From Sulfitobacter indolifex (GTDB lineage Bacteria; Pseudomonadota; Alphaproteobacteria; Rhodobacterales; Rhodobacteraceae), in assembly GCF_022788655.1 (NCBI RefSeq), contig NZ_CP084953.1:186001-250000 (forward strand): a stretch of DNA of 64,000 nucleotides, given 5' to 3'. The translations under genes and the position numbers were made by a program. How positions within the stretch are numbered: position 1 is the first letter of the stretch; the number at the start of each line of letters is the position of its first letter. The notes under the pieces are model-generated. The model was not told the origin of the DNA, searched no databases, and saw only the letters and a program-made list of their open reading frames with translations. Positions 52,329 through 61,667 of this stretch are shown here, piece by piece.

Positions 52329-52559
52329 ATGCAGATGAATGTAGCCGAGGCGAAGTCAAAGCTTTCTGAGCTTCTTGCCGCCGTGGATGCGGGTGAAGAT
52401 GTCGTGATTGCGCGCGGTGGAGTGCCAGCCGCGCGTTTGGTCCCAGTAACGTCATCGCAGCTGCGGTTTGGGCCACTGGCGGGTTTAGTGCCCGAAGATA
52501 GCGTACCCGACTTCATGGAGCCTATGAGCGCAGCCGAACTCGCGGAGTGGGGCGAGTGA
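52329..52559 (+). CDS. Phd/YefM-family antitoxin
   Basis: 76 aa. The typical fold shows MNVAEAKSKLSELLAAVDAGEDVVIARGG, written here as NVAEAKSKLSELL and AGEDVVIARGG. The toxin-binding tail is FMEPMSAAELAEWGE. It represses its own operon and neutralises the PIN toxin encoded next, which it overlaps by 4 bp (GTGA). Confidence 0.92.
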   Translation: MQMNVAEAKSKLSELLAAVDAGEDVVIARGGVPAARLVPVTSSQLRFGPLAGLVPEDSVPDFMEPMSAAELAEWGE

Positions 52560-52975
52560 GTAATGAGATCGTTATCGACACCCAAATCCTTGCATGGTGG
52601 CTGATCGGTTCTCGTCGGATCACGCCTGAAATTCGACGCGTGCTGGAGGATGTACCGGCGGTTTACGTCCCGCCGTGCTCCCTCCACGAAATGACGATGA
52701 AGGTCAGGAAGGGGCGGTGGCCAGAAATGGAACCATACGCTCCGCACCTTGATCGTATCTGTGTAACGAATGGGTTTAAGATCGCGCCCTATACGGCACG
52801 GATGGCCATGCTTGCGGGATCTATGGAGTGGGACCATCCAGACCCGTTCGACCGAATGATCGGAGTGACCGCACTCGAGATGGGCATGGCGCTCGTGTCG
52901 AGTGACGAAGCATTCGACATGCTAAACGGGATTCCAGGATGGCGCGGCCGGATTTGGACCCCTTCCTCTTCATAG
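52556..52975 (+). CDS. PIN-domain toxin (VapC-like ribonuclease)
   Basis: 139 aa starting at a GTG. PIN acidic residues: the first Asp in VIDTQIL, the Glu of SLHEMTMK, WDHPDPFDRM and the late Asp of LVSSDEAF. These coordinate magnesium for RNA cleavage. The four-base overlap with the antitoxin fits a toxin-antitoxin operon. Confidence 0.92.
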   Translation: MSNEIVIDTQILAWWLIGSRRITPEIRRVLEDVPAVYVPPCSLHEMTMKVRKGRWPEMEPYAPHLDRICVTNGFKIAPYTARMAMLAGSMEWDHPDPFDRMIGVTALEMGMALVSSDEAFDMLNGIPGWRGRIWTPSSS

Positions 52976-53216
52976 AATACTTCGGCCATTGGAGTTTTTT
53001 CCTCATATGACGTTTCTCGCAGATCAAATTAATGATCGAGGCAAAACTTGGATCAAATCTCTTGCGCACCCAGCGTCAAAGAGCCGGACAAACATCGCCC
53101 CCCTCTCTCGCGGAACCGAGGCTTCCGAACCGGACCATCAAGGTTTGCGCCTGTGATGACCCATCATGCGCCGCCCCCAACCCTCCGCAGCTTTTAGCAT
53201 AAAGATCACTTGGCGC
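52976..53216. other. Gap between the toxin and the mobilization cluster
   Basis: 241 bp, nothing supported. Confidence 0.4.
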
Positions 53217-53483
53217 TCATAAGCTGGGCGAGAACGCGAGGTCGTTCTCTTCCCGGGGCTGCAGTGCGACGTGTGAGATTTGCAGCCGGTCGCAGACCGC
53301 GTGTAAAAATTGCTCATAGCTTTCTTGAGACAGTTTGCCTCCCCCAGTGATCTCTCCGCTTCGCTCAAGGACGATCCCCCACTCCGGCCCGGCCACGTTA
53401 AAGCCCCTCTCATGGTCCATGCCTATGGTGATGCCGCGCGGCGCAAAGACAGACCGTGCCGCGCCCCGCAGCGCGCAGATCAT
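53217..53483 (-). CDS. Small protein of the mobilization cluster, 88 aa (same frame as the relaxase)
   Basis: Starts MICALRGAARSV, then MDHERGFNVAGPEWGIVLERSG and SQESYEQFLHAVCDRLQISH. It begins 2 bp after the 104-aa gene's stop, so independent initiation is likely. Function unknown. Confidence 0.5.
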   Translation of the reverse strand: MICALRGAARSVFAPRGITIGMDHERGFNVAGPEWGIVLERSGEITGGGKLSQESYEQFLHAVCDRLQISHVALQPREENDLAFSPSL

Positions 53484-54998
53484 GTCTATGGCGCGAAGGC
53501 GTCTTGGGAGAGCTGCGCCTTGATCCAAGCGATATCGTGGGAGATCGCCTGGATCTCCTGCCCCAGCATCCGCTGCTCTCCTGTCCCCGCTGTCGCCTCT
53601 TTCAGCGTCAGGGCTGCCTCTTCGAGCGCGCGGCTGTGCCGCTCCATCGCGTGGCGAATGCCGCTCACCTCCGAGACGAACGCCGTGATCTGTCCGGCCA
53701 CCTCCCGCTCGGCGTGCTGGCCCAGCACCTGCTGAAGAAGATTGCAAAGGTCTTTCATCAAGACCTCCGCGGGTACCGTGGTGTGAGGTGCTGTGGTCAT
53801 AAGAAAGTGTCTCCAATCTGGTTGTAATGCAGCGTAAAGCCCGGCGGTCAAAGGCGGCGAGGCAGCTCCCGATCAGGCTAAGGGCCGTGGTCCGCGCCAA
53901 GTGCTCACGCAGGCGGCGCAGCTCTGCCGCGAAACGGCGCGCGACGGTGGCAAAGCGCTGCGGCGCTTGCACGGGTCTGGGCACGGCGGGGTGGCATGAA
54001 GGCAGGTCGCGCTGCGGCGCTTGGGCCCTCCCGGCCCAGCTGGGTTCGGCCAGGGTCCAGGCATCTTTTGCGTACCGGGAGGCATTCCAAGCCGCGCGCC
54101 GGCGCCACTGCGCTGACAGAGCACTTCGTACGCACAGCCGGGGCAAAGTTCTCGCGGCTTCAGCACCTGTCTCCAGGCATGTGCCGTGCAACACGAGCGG
54201 ATGCGGGTCTGTTTCTGAAACTAAAGCGATGGCTCCCCCCGGCCTCAGCTCGAGGTGATACTTCACCGCGGCCGCCACCTTTGCCATCAAAGACAAGAAC
54301 CCCGCCCGGTCCCGGCCTTGGTGGGAGGCTGCGATCCTCTTGGCGCCCTGCAACATGAAGAGCTTTGGCATTGCCGTGGTGAACTGCACATTATGCCGCA
54401 GCGCTGCCGTCACCCGTTTTTCCAGCCAGTCAGGTCCCGCGATCCCACGCGCCTTTTCTGGGGATCTCGGGTTCTCCCAACCAAAGGTCTCGTTCAGAAA
54501 ATCGCCCAAAGCATCCCAAGCATCTCGACTGCCGTGCATCGGCGGATGCGGGTTATAGCTGCGCAGCTCTCCGGCTGGCGTCCAAATAAAACGCGGCATC
54601 ACAATGTTGATTTCCAAACGCCCAGTATGCGTATGAGTGCCCGCAAAAACCGGCGGGCGGTTTGGCTCAGGCACCCCGGCAAAGGCGACTTCCAAAAAGA
54701 GATCAATCGCCACTGCTCCCGCTTTGCGCGCGGTGACCTCCCCCGCATTAAACGCGGCCACATCAATATCAGTCGGGGCAAAGGAGAGGGTCGCTACGCG
54801 GTACTTCTGCTCGAAGCGCAGGGCGGAGATCGCGCTCTGTACGACGCTGGGCTGGCCCAGCAGAAGTTCAGGCGCGGGCTCTCTGACCTCCAAAACCCGG
54901 GCCTTCCCGACGGCCTTCATCACCTTACTGTCAAGCAAATAGGCACTGGGCTGATGCAGGTCTGTAGAGTTCTGATGAGGCGACCAACCGATCAACAT
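53217..54998 (-). CDS. Relaxase/mobilization protein, abnormally extended frame
   Basis: The 593-codon frame starts 7 bp inside the mobC-like gene. The first about 390 residues look like a plasmid mobilization nuclease: GTHTHTGRLEINIVMPR gives the His-rich metal motif, then NEVF-like FLNETFGWENPRSPEKARG and AALRHNV. After about 53820 the frame becomes Arg/Gly/Ala-rich and out of register with a real-looking gene (53486-53800), then regains sense as the 88-aa product at 53217-53483. So the true relaxase stop appears lost or frameshifted. MOB family not assigned. Confidence 0.6.
   Translation of the reverse strand: MLIGWSPHQNSTDLHQPSAYLLDSKVMKAVGKARVLEVREPAPELLLGQPSVVQSAISALRFEQKYRVATLSFAPTDIDVAAFNAGEVTARKAGAVAIDLFLEVAFAGVPEPNRPPVFAGTHTHTGRLEINIVMPRFIWTPAGELRSYNPHPPMHGSRDAWDALGDFLNETFGWENPRSPEKARGIAGPDWLEKRVTAALRHNVQFTTAMPKLFMLQGAKRIAASHQGRDRAGFLSLMAKVAAAVKYHLELRPGGAIALVSETDPHPLVLHGTCLETGAEAARTLPRLCVRSALSAQWRRRAAWNASRYAKDAWTLAEPSWAGRAQAPQRDLPSCHPAVPRPVQAPQRFATVARRFAAELRRLREHLARTTALSLIGSCLAAFDRRALRCITTRLETLSYDHSTSHHGTRGGLDERPLQSSSAGAGPARRAGGGRTDHGVRLGGERHSPRDGAAQPRARRGSPDAERGDSGDRRAADAGAGDPGDLPRYRLDQGAALPRRLRAIDMICALRGAARSVFAPRGITIGMDHERGFNVAGPEWGIVLERSGEITGGGKLSQESYEQFLHAVCDRLQISHVALQPREENDLAFSPSL
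53486..53800 (-). CDS. Coiled-coil protein of the mobilization cluster, 104 aa
   Basis: An amphipathic helical protein (LMKDLCNLLQQVLGQHAER; RHAMERHSRALEEAALTLKEA; IQAISHDIAWIKAQL), typical of small plasmid mobilization partners. The ATG at 53800 is chosen over a longer frame to 53851. It lies in another frame inside the extended relaxase frame. Confidence 0.6.
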   Translation of the reverse strand: MTTAPHTTVPAEVLMKDLCNLLQQVLGQHAEREVAGQITAFVSEVSGIRHAMERHSRALEEAALTLKEATAGTGEQRMLGQEIQAISHDIAWIKAQLSQDAFAP

Positions 54999-55333
54999 GC
55001 CGATGTCCTGGCGACAAAAGGCACCGGGGCCAACATCACAAGAAGCTGCTCGATCCGGTGCAACCGGGCCAAAATCACCAAGCCGTCGTTCTGCGCGACG
55101 TCCTGCTGATCTGCGATCTGCTCCAGCAGTGCCAGACCTTCTTCCAGCAACCCGACCATCTGCATAACCTGCACCGCCGAAGCCCCTGCCCTGGCGCCAA
55201 GCCCCACATGCCTAAGGTAGTCCGAAAGACTGCGACCCGCGGCGGCGGCCCTTTGCATCAGCAGCTCTTTCTCTGCAGGTGACACATTGACCTTCAGCCG
55301 TTCGGGTCTCTTGGTTTTGTCACAGGGTGGCAT
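54992..55333 (-). CDS. MobC-like relaxosome accessory protein
   Basis: 113 aa. The ribbon-helix-helix-like start (RPERLKVNVSPAEKELLMQRAAAAG, then LSDYLRHVGLG) matches MobC-type proteins, which open oriT for the relaxase. The rest is helical (VGLLEEGLALLEQIADQQ). The start at 55333 skips a poorly supported extension. It overlaps the relaxase gene by 7 bp. Confidence 0.8.
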   Translation of the reverse strand: MPPCDKTKRPERLKVNVSPAEKELLMQRAAAAGRSLSDYLRHVGLGARAGASAVQVMQMVGLLEEGLALLEQIADQQDVAQNDGLVILARLHRIEQLLVMLAPVPFVARTSAC

Positions 55334-55373
55334 TGCGGTTCTTTCCAAATTGGGCCCAGCCGGGGGGCCTTGA

Positions 55374-55673
55374 TCATCGGCATGCCTCAAAGCCTATGTT
55401 CTGGCAAAACTGATCCAAAGAAGAAGGATGGTCCGCACCCCCAAGAGATGTGGATAACCTGACCGGGACACCGCACTGGGGGTCCGCGCAACGCGCGCGG
55501 CTCCAAGCGGCGGCCCGGTTCGCATCGGTCAGGTATAAATCCCGGAAACATGGCGGATCAAAGTGGCCTCTTTGAAAGACCCGCGGTTGGTCAAAGCTCA
55601 TATTTAAAAGGTGCCAAAGCTTGATCCCCGAGGCAAAATGAGCGGGCAAACCAAGATCAAAAATCCATGGCAT
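55374..55673 (-). CDS. Hypothetical protein upstream of mobC, 99 aa
   Basis: Begins PWIFDLGLPAHFASGIKLW, then FDQPRVFQRGHFDPPCFRDLYL and CADPQCG. Four Cys may form a metal site. A 40-bp gap to mobC suggests one transcript. No family recognised; oriT could lie in this gap. Confidence 0.45.
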   Translation of the reverse strand: MPWIFDLGLPAHFASGIKLWHLLNMSFDQPRVFQRGHFDPPCFRDLYLTDANRAAAWSRARCADPQCGVPVRLSTSLGGADHPSSLDQFCQNIGFEACR

Positions 55674-56010
55674 GTTGAGCTGAGAAAAGCGCGCAGGGAC
55701 CGTGACAGCGCACCCGGACAAAGCAGGCGTCACTCCTTCAAACCTACGTCAGAGGGGACGCGGACGTGCCGCATAAAAACAAACCCTTTGCACGCAGCAT
55801 CACCGCAGCCGGGCGAAGGCCATAAAGATTTTGGCAGCAAATGAGACGTCTGAACGGGGCACCTCCTCAGGCGTCCTGCTCCGGACCCGCCAATGGTTTT
55901 GCTTTGCCGCGACATACTCTTAGCAGGACGCGACCCCAGTTCCGCCCCATTACCGCCATAGTGATCGACGATCTTGCGATCTTAAGCCCGTTTTGCCTAT
56001 GGAGTTTTAC
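55674..56010. other. 337-bp divergent intergenic region
   Basis: No gene supported; holds the promoters of the mobilization cluster and of the large RTX gene. Confidence 0.4.
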
Positions 56011-59000
56011 ATGGTTATCCGCACACTTTATGCGATCGACAGCGAAGCGCTGACCGTGATCTATTCGACCATGCAGAACGTGGGCGACACGGTCTACAAC
56101 AACTCGCATTCGCCCACAGGCACAAAATACACCTATCACGACGGGTTCGCGCCGCAGCAGGTGACGATCGAGGATACCGGTGGCAACGCGGACATCCTGG
56201 AAGATGATCAAACCGCGCATCACATCGTTGTCGACGGGGCCGGGCTGGTCGATGCGGGCACCCGCATTGAGGGCGAATCCATCATCAAGCTTCAGGCGTT
56301 GGACGACAATGGCGTGGCCACCGGGCCCGTCATTGAGATCTTCGTCATGTCGCAGCATGGCAATGTGCATGATGTCTGGGGATTTGCCTCGGACACACTG
56401 CTTGAGCCCGGAACCGACTACATCAAAGTCGGCGGCAACAACATCGGCTCCACGACCTATGCAAACTACCAGAACCCCTTCTTGATAGAGGTCGACGGCA
56501 CCGAGGGCGACGACATCATGGACGTCGGCTTCACCGACGTTGACGGAGATCAGATCGACGGCACCGACGGCAACAACGAAGTGGTCTATGGCTACGAGGG
56601 CGACGATTCCATCAACGCAGGCATCGGCCATGACACCGTTTATGGCGGAGACGGCGATGATACGCTCGCAGGCGGTTATGGCGCGGATATCATCGATGGC
56701 GGCAAGGACAACGACACTGCAGACTATAGCACCTCCACCGGCGGGGTAACGGTCAGCCTGACCACCGGCAAAGGGACGGGCAGCGACGCGCAGGGCGATA
56801 CGCTCACCGATATTGAGAACCTAACCGGTTCGCGGTTCAACGACGTCTTGACCGGCGACGATGAGGACAACCGTCTCGATGGCGGTGCCGGGGCCGACAA
56901 GCTTTACGGGGCGGACGGTGAAGATACACTGATCGGCGGGGACGGCGCAGATCTGCTTGATGGGGGCAAAGACGACGACACTCTGTTTGGGAGGGCCGGG
57001 ATTGACACGCTTCTGGGCGGCAAGGGCAAAGATCATCTCGACGGCGGTGCTGGCGATGACCGCCTTGAGGGCGGCGAGGACGATGACATTCTGCTCGGCG
57101 GCGATGGCGCTGACGCGCTGTTCGGCGGGGAAGGCAAAGACATACTCGAAGGTGGCCTCGGCGACGACAGCCTCAATGGCGGCGCGGATGATGACATTCT
57201 GCTCGGCGGCGCAGGCGACGACACTCTGAATGGGGGTGCGGGCGACGACACGCTTACCGGGGGACTGGGCAAAGACAGCTTCGTGATTGAAGCCGCGGAT
57301 TATTCCGCACTCGGCACGCCAGAAGACGTCCTGGATGCCCTCATCCGGGAAAACCTCGCAGAACTGACCGCTTGGACAGCGAAGAAAGAAGCCGAAGGCG
57401 TTTTCAGCGACGACGACGATGATCGTGACCATGATGAATTAGCCGCATCTGATCTCGATATCGCCGCCGTTGGCGAAGCCGTGCTGGCGGCCCTGCCCTC
57501 CTATCTTGGGGGACTGACCAATACTGCCATCGAACTCTTGGTGGAAACGACACTTACCAACATGGTGCTTACCAACCCCAACGGCCATCTTGACGCGAAG
57601 GATGTTGCTGAGCACCTCGAGGACCTCGTTAAACCCTTTTACGGCAAAACCGCCGCAAGCCGTGTGAAGGATGCCGTCGAAGATGAGATCAAAGAGCAAT
57701 ACGATGACTTCGAAGACCGCCTGAGCGCGCCGAAGATCGACAAGAGCGATCTCAAAGATCTGGCACAGCATGTCACCATCGAGGATTTCGAGATCGGCGA
57801 AGATGTCTTGGTGCTCTCCTCACATGACTATCTGGAAACGCTTGGCCTTTCGACAAATGATGTCAGAATTACCGACACCAAGGGCGATGGCAGCGGGGAT
57901 GCGGTTCTGCACCTCCCCGATGGCTCAACCGTCACGCTGATCGGCGTGGATGCCACAAAGCTTGATCCCGAAACGCTCGAAGGCATGGGGTTCTTCGAAT
58001 CCGATGACACCAGTGACTTCCAGAACGCCCTGCTCACCTCTGCCGGCAAAATCTTCGGCGGCGGTGGCAATGATGAACTCGTGGGCTCGCTCAACAATGA
58101 GCTCTTCTCCGGCGGCACCGGCAATGACAGCATTTTCGGGGGTGGTGGGGCCGATACGATTATGGGCGGCAGCGGCTCGGATTATATTGAGGGCGGCGAG
58201 GGCGACGACGTGCTCTACACAGGCACCGGCGATGACACGCTGGACGGGGGCGACGGCGATGACGTTCTGCACAACTCCTCAGGCGATGACAGCCTCGTCG
58301 GGGGGGCCGGCAACGACAGACTTGTCGCCTCTTCGGGCGATGACACGTTGGAAGGCGGCGCCGACAACGATACGCTGATCGGCGGCATCCATAACGATAG
58401 CCTGGATGGCGGCAGCGGCGACGACAGGCTCATGGGCGACTTTGAAGTGGACGGTCTGGTCGAGCCAAAGCTGCTCTTCGCCTATGAATATTACGAGCTG
58501 GACGATGCCGCGTCGCTCAACTCCCTTGCCGATGCCGGCTTCACCTCCGGGACTGAGAACGACAGAACGCCCGATGGCGAAGGTGCTGTGGACAGCATCA
58601 ACCCGACCGCGATTGACGCCCACCACGGCGGGAATGGCGATACATTCGCGGTCAAGCTAACCAGCACGCTGAGTGTTAGCAAAGGTGGGACCTATACGTT
58701 CGAGCTCACGTCAGATGACGGCGCGCAGATCTACGTTGATGGTGTTCTTCTGGTTCATAATGACCGGGTACATACTGAAGAGACCGCCAGCCGCACCACC
58801 TCGCTCACCGAAGGCGACCACCTTGTGGAGATCCTCTACTTCGACAAGGCCGCCGAAGAGACCCTGAAAGTAAGCCTCTCAGGTCCCGATACCGGCAATA
58901 CGTCCATCGATCTGGCAAACGCCAACCTGTCCAACTCCTTTGACGACACCCTGACGGGGGGCGAAGGAAATGACACGCTGATCGGTGGTCTGGGCGATGA

Positions 59001-59916
59001 TACCTTTCTCTACAATGTCGGCGACGGCCATGACACGATCACCGATTTCAACGCCGGCAACACCGGGACCCTCTCGGACGGGGACAGCACCAACAACGAT
59101 TTCATCAACCTAAGCGGCTATTACGACAACATCCGCGAACTCCACGCCGACTACGCCGACGATTACACATTGAACCAATCCAACAAGGACAGCGCCGACT
59201 ATAGCAACAACACCCAGTTTGGCGACGGGTCGCTGTTTTTCAACAAAGCCCCAGGCGGCTCCTCCTTCTTCACATCCGAGAACACCGGGGTCGTTTGCTT
59301 TACCGCAGGCACCGCCATTCGCACGCCCAAGGGCGAGGTTCAGATCACCGACCTTCAGGTCGGTGATCTGGTCTGCACCCTGGACAACGGCCCGCAGCCC
59401 ATTCGCTGGATCGGGCAGCGCGAAGTTGATAACGCTGCACTCACGGCAAACGATACACTGCGCCCTGTCCTCATCCCCAAAGGCAGCTTTGGGGCCACCC
59501 GCGATCTTCTGGTCTCGCGCCAGCACGCCATTCTCATCGATGCGGACCGGCTCGCCCGAGCGGTCCATCTGACGCAGGCCAAAGGCACCCGGGCGCGCAT
59601 TGCGCATGGCAAAAAACAGGTGACCTATATCCACCTCATGTTCGACGCCCATCAGATCATCTTTGCCGAAAATGTCGCAGCGGAAAGCTTCTATCCCGGT
59701 GCCAATGCCTTTGAAGCCTTGGGCCAAGAGGCGCGCAGCGATCTGTTGCGGGCTTTTCCCGTCTTCGCAGAAGCCGGATCGATTGAAGACATCGCAAAGA
59801 TCTATGGCCCGATGGCCCGCCCCATCGTGGAGGGCAAAAAACTCCGCGCGCCAGTTCGCAAAGGTCCGTATGGGGGACGTCAAAGGATGCCGTCCCAAAG
59901 TCATGCGGCACCCTGA
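56011..59916 (+). CDS. Large RTX protein with PA14 and C-terminal Hint domains
   Basis: 1301 aa. RTX nonapeptide blocks (GGxGxDxLx) lie at about residues 190-425 and 680-805, with a third short block near 975-1013. A helical insert lies at 427-590 and a PA14-like domain at about 810-965 (ISTLSVSKGGTYTFELTSDDGAQIYVDG, given as KGGTYTFELTSDDGAQIYVDG minus the first residue). The C-terminus is a Hint_2 domain at 1093-1235 starting CFTAGTAIRTPKGEV. The ATG at 56011 follows GGAG. No signal peptide, so type I secretion is likely; PA14 suggests glycan binding and an adhesin-like role. Confidence 0.85.
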   Translation: MVIRTLYAIDSEALTVIYSTMQNVGDTVYNNSHSPTGTKYTYHDGFAPQQVTIEDTGGNADILEDDQTAHHIVVDGAGLVDAGTRIEGESIIKLQALDDNGVATGPVIEIFVMSQHGNVHDVWGFASDTLLEPGTDYIKVGGNNIGSTTYANYQNPFLIEVDGTEGDDIMDVGFTDVDGDQIDGTDGNNEVVYGYEGDDSINAGIGHDTVYGGDGDDTLAGGYGADIIDGGKDNDTADYSTSTGGVTVSLTTGKGTGSDAQGDTLTDIENLTGSRFNDVLTGDDEDNRLDGGAGADKLYGADGEDTLIGGDGADLLDGGKDDDTLFGRAGIDTLLGGKGKDHLDGGAGDDRLEGGEDDDILLGGDGADALFGGEGKDILEGGLGDDSLNGGADDDILLGGAGDDTLNGGAGDDTLTGGLGKDSFVIEAADYSALGTPEDVLDALIRENLAELTAWTAKKEAEGVFSDDDDDRDHDELAASDLDIAAVGEAVLAALPSYLGGLTNTAIELLVETTLTNMVLTNPNGHLDAKDVAEHLEDLVKPFYGKTAASRVKDAVEDEIKEQYDDFEDRLSAPKIDKSDLKDLAQHVTIEDFEIGEDVLVLSSHDYLETLGLSTNDVRITDTKGDGSGDAVLHLPDGSTVTLIGVDATKLDPETLEGMGFFESDDTSDFQNALLTSAGKIFGGGGNDELVGSLNNELFSGGTGNDSIFGGGGADTIMGGSGSDYIEGGEGDDVLYTGTGDDTLDGGDGDDVLHNSSGDDSLVGGAGNDRLVASSGDDTLEGGADNDTLIGGIHNDSLDGGSGDDRLMGDFEVDGLVEPKLLFAYEYYELDDAASLNSLADAGFTSGTENDRTPDGEGAVDSINPTAIDAHHGGNGDTFAVKLTSTLSVSKGGTYTFELTSDDGAQIYVDGVLLVHNDRVHTEETASRTTSLTEGDHLVEILYFDKAAEETLKVSLSGPDTGNTSIDLANANLSNSFDDTLTGGEGNDTLIGGLGDDTFLYNVGDGHDTITDFNAGNTGTLSDGDSTNNDFINLSGYYDNIRELHADYADDYTLNQSNKDSADYSNNTQFGDGSLFFNKAPGGSSFFTSENTGVVCFTAGTAIRTPKGEVQITDLQVGDLVCTLDNGPQPIRWIGQREVDNAALTANDTLRPVLIPKGSFGATRDLLVSRQHAILIDADRLARAVHLTQAKGTRARIAHGKKQVTYIHLMFDAHQIIFAENVAAESFYPGANAFEALGQEARSDLLRAFPVFAEAGSIEDIAKIYGPMARPIVEGKKLRAPVRKGPYGGRQRMPSQSHAAP

Positions 59917-60230
59917 ACGGTTCTGATGTTCTCGATCCTCAGCCCTGGCGAAGAAACCGATTTCCGGGATCATTTCGGCTGACGAAACACATCAACGCGA
60001 GTTTCGGAAGAGAGCACGAAAGTGGGGTCAGCACACAGAACGCTCCCCGCCGCCACGCCCAAGGTGGAAAGACTTCACCGCAAAAAGGGGCTGAAAATAA
60101 TGCGGAGGCCTCTAAAAGGGGCAGCTGCCCTTTCTCACCGTCGCTGATCGGAGCGGCGCGCAGATGTTCCAGCGCCTGCCGAACCGCCAGAGTGCTACCA
60201 AATGCGGCAAGTCAGGTTGCATGTGCGCCG
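59917..60230. other. 314-bp gap between convergent genes
   Basis: No gene or clear bidirectional terminator seen. Confidence 0.4.
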
Positions 60231-60710
60231 TCAGGTCGAGGTGTAAAAGCCGATGTTGGAGACGGCGACGAGAGCCTCGCATTCATGTCCTATTGCTAAT
60301 ATACCGATGCGCCTCAGGCATGATGGATCAAACGCTGCGTCTACCCGATGTGCGGTCAAGGATGCGAAGGGGATCTTCACGCTTCGCCATTTCGGTTCGC
60401 TCACGAAATCGGCGCGAAAAGACTGCCAGGGTTTCGCAAGCTGAGCGGTGCGCAGACGGATGTCGTAGGTGTCGCCGTTCCCCCAGACGGCCACCTCCAG
60501 CCCTTCCCACGCGCTCACATCCAATTCCGACCCATCTTCGCGCAAATCGAATGCCATCTGGATAAACCCGCCGTTGTTTTCCAGCGAAACCTCGCCGCGT
60601 AAAACAGTCGCTTCGCGTCCCTCAGTTATCTCTTTGGTGACAGTCCCACTTGAGACACCGCCCATGACAGTGTCGGAAACAAATTCCCACTTTGGGTCCA
60701 GTTGCATCAT
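60231..60710 (-). CDS. CIA30-family protein
   Basis: 159 aa. NADH:ubiquinone oxidoreductase intermediate-associated protein 30 fold: WEFVSDTVMGGVSSGTV, LRGEVSLENNGGFIQM and GNGDTYDIRLRT. It has a galactose-binding-like beta sandwich. Bacterial members have no fixed function. The ATG at 60710 (or the adjacent one) is used over 60764. Confidence 0.85.
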   Translation of the reverse strand: MMQLDPKWEFVSDTVMGGVSSGTVTKEITEGREATVLRGEVSLENNGGFIQMAFDLREDGSELDVSAWEGLEVAVWGNGDTYDIRLRTAQLAKPWQSFRADFVSEPKWRSVKIPFASLTAHRVDAAFDPSCLRRIGILAIGHECEALVAVSNIGFYTST

Positions 60711-61667
60711 CTTTAAGGCTTCTCCCGTTCGCGCGTATCCTGACACACGCTCATGGACAGACAAGCTTTAGAAGTGCGTATGCTTTGAGCCTCTACGTAT
60801 CATTCCACATTCATTTGAGGCCACAGGTTTTGGTAGATGGGTGATTAAACGGCGCCGACTTGGGCGCCTTTGCGCGCAGGACAGCTGGACCGCAGCAAGG
60901 ATCACAGAACGAACAAGTGACCTGTTTGAGAGCGCCTAAAAAATCTTAAACATACCAATCGCCGAAAGCTAAGGCGCACTTGTCGCCCTGCTTTGCTGGT
61001 GAGACGGGAACCTCTCGTCCTATGAAAGCTTTTCCAAGATTGGCACCGTCTTCATGTGGGTCTCGATGGCCGATCTGACTTCATCACGCATCGGCAAGTT
61101 TGGCGCTTCTGCATCCAAATGCTCAATAGTTCATCTTGATATAGCCCTACATATCATTCGAAACACTTGATCTGCTTGGATGTATCAAAAGGATGTGCGC
61201 TCTCAAACTTTGATTTATTTGTGCACATACTTATTCGACTGTGATCAGTCTCTATCGGTCGGGATTTGATGTGCAGTTCCGAGGTGGATCAAAGAGAGCG
61301 CACAGCCGCGTACATTGCAGACCAGAGCATGCTCGATGTAGGGCTTTTTGAACCATACGTCTGCCTCATGATCCCGCATTGCTGTTCGTCCAACCAGTTC
61401 GGTTTCCGCTGCCGTTCGAGCGAGACACAGCATCGTCGCGACGGCTTTTGCTGGGGGAAATGGCCCCCTTGAAAAATTGAGCCGCGTCTTCTGCTCTGCA
61501 GTAGGCGATCTCCGTGGCAAAAACTGCGCCTATCTGAAAAAAATTGGCTTCAGCTTTGCGAAATCAAAAAAGTCGAGCTTCATCGGCCGGGCAGCGGCCG
61601 CTTGGTGTCGGTATCGATATCGGTGAACCCGCAGACGTTGTCAGACCAAGAACCGTTCGGCCTGGGC
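60711..61667. other. 957-bp gene-poor region
   Basis: No supported gene. A minus-strand frame at 61245-61520 is doubtful. Two GGCGCC copies at 60851 and 60863 followed by TT could form a weak hairpin. Confidence 0.4.

Noticed and set aside
61245-61520. Minus-strand 91-codon frame in the 0.9-kb gap before the VOC gene
   Set aside because: No binding site or recognisable family; could be a transposase or repeat remnant but evidence is too thin.
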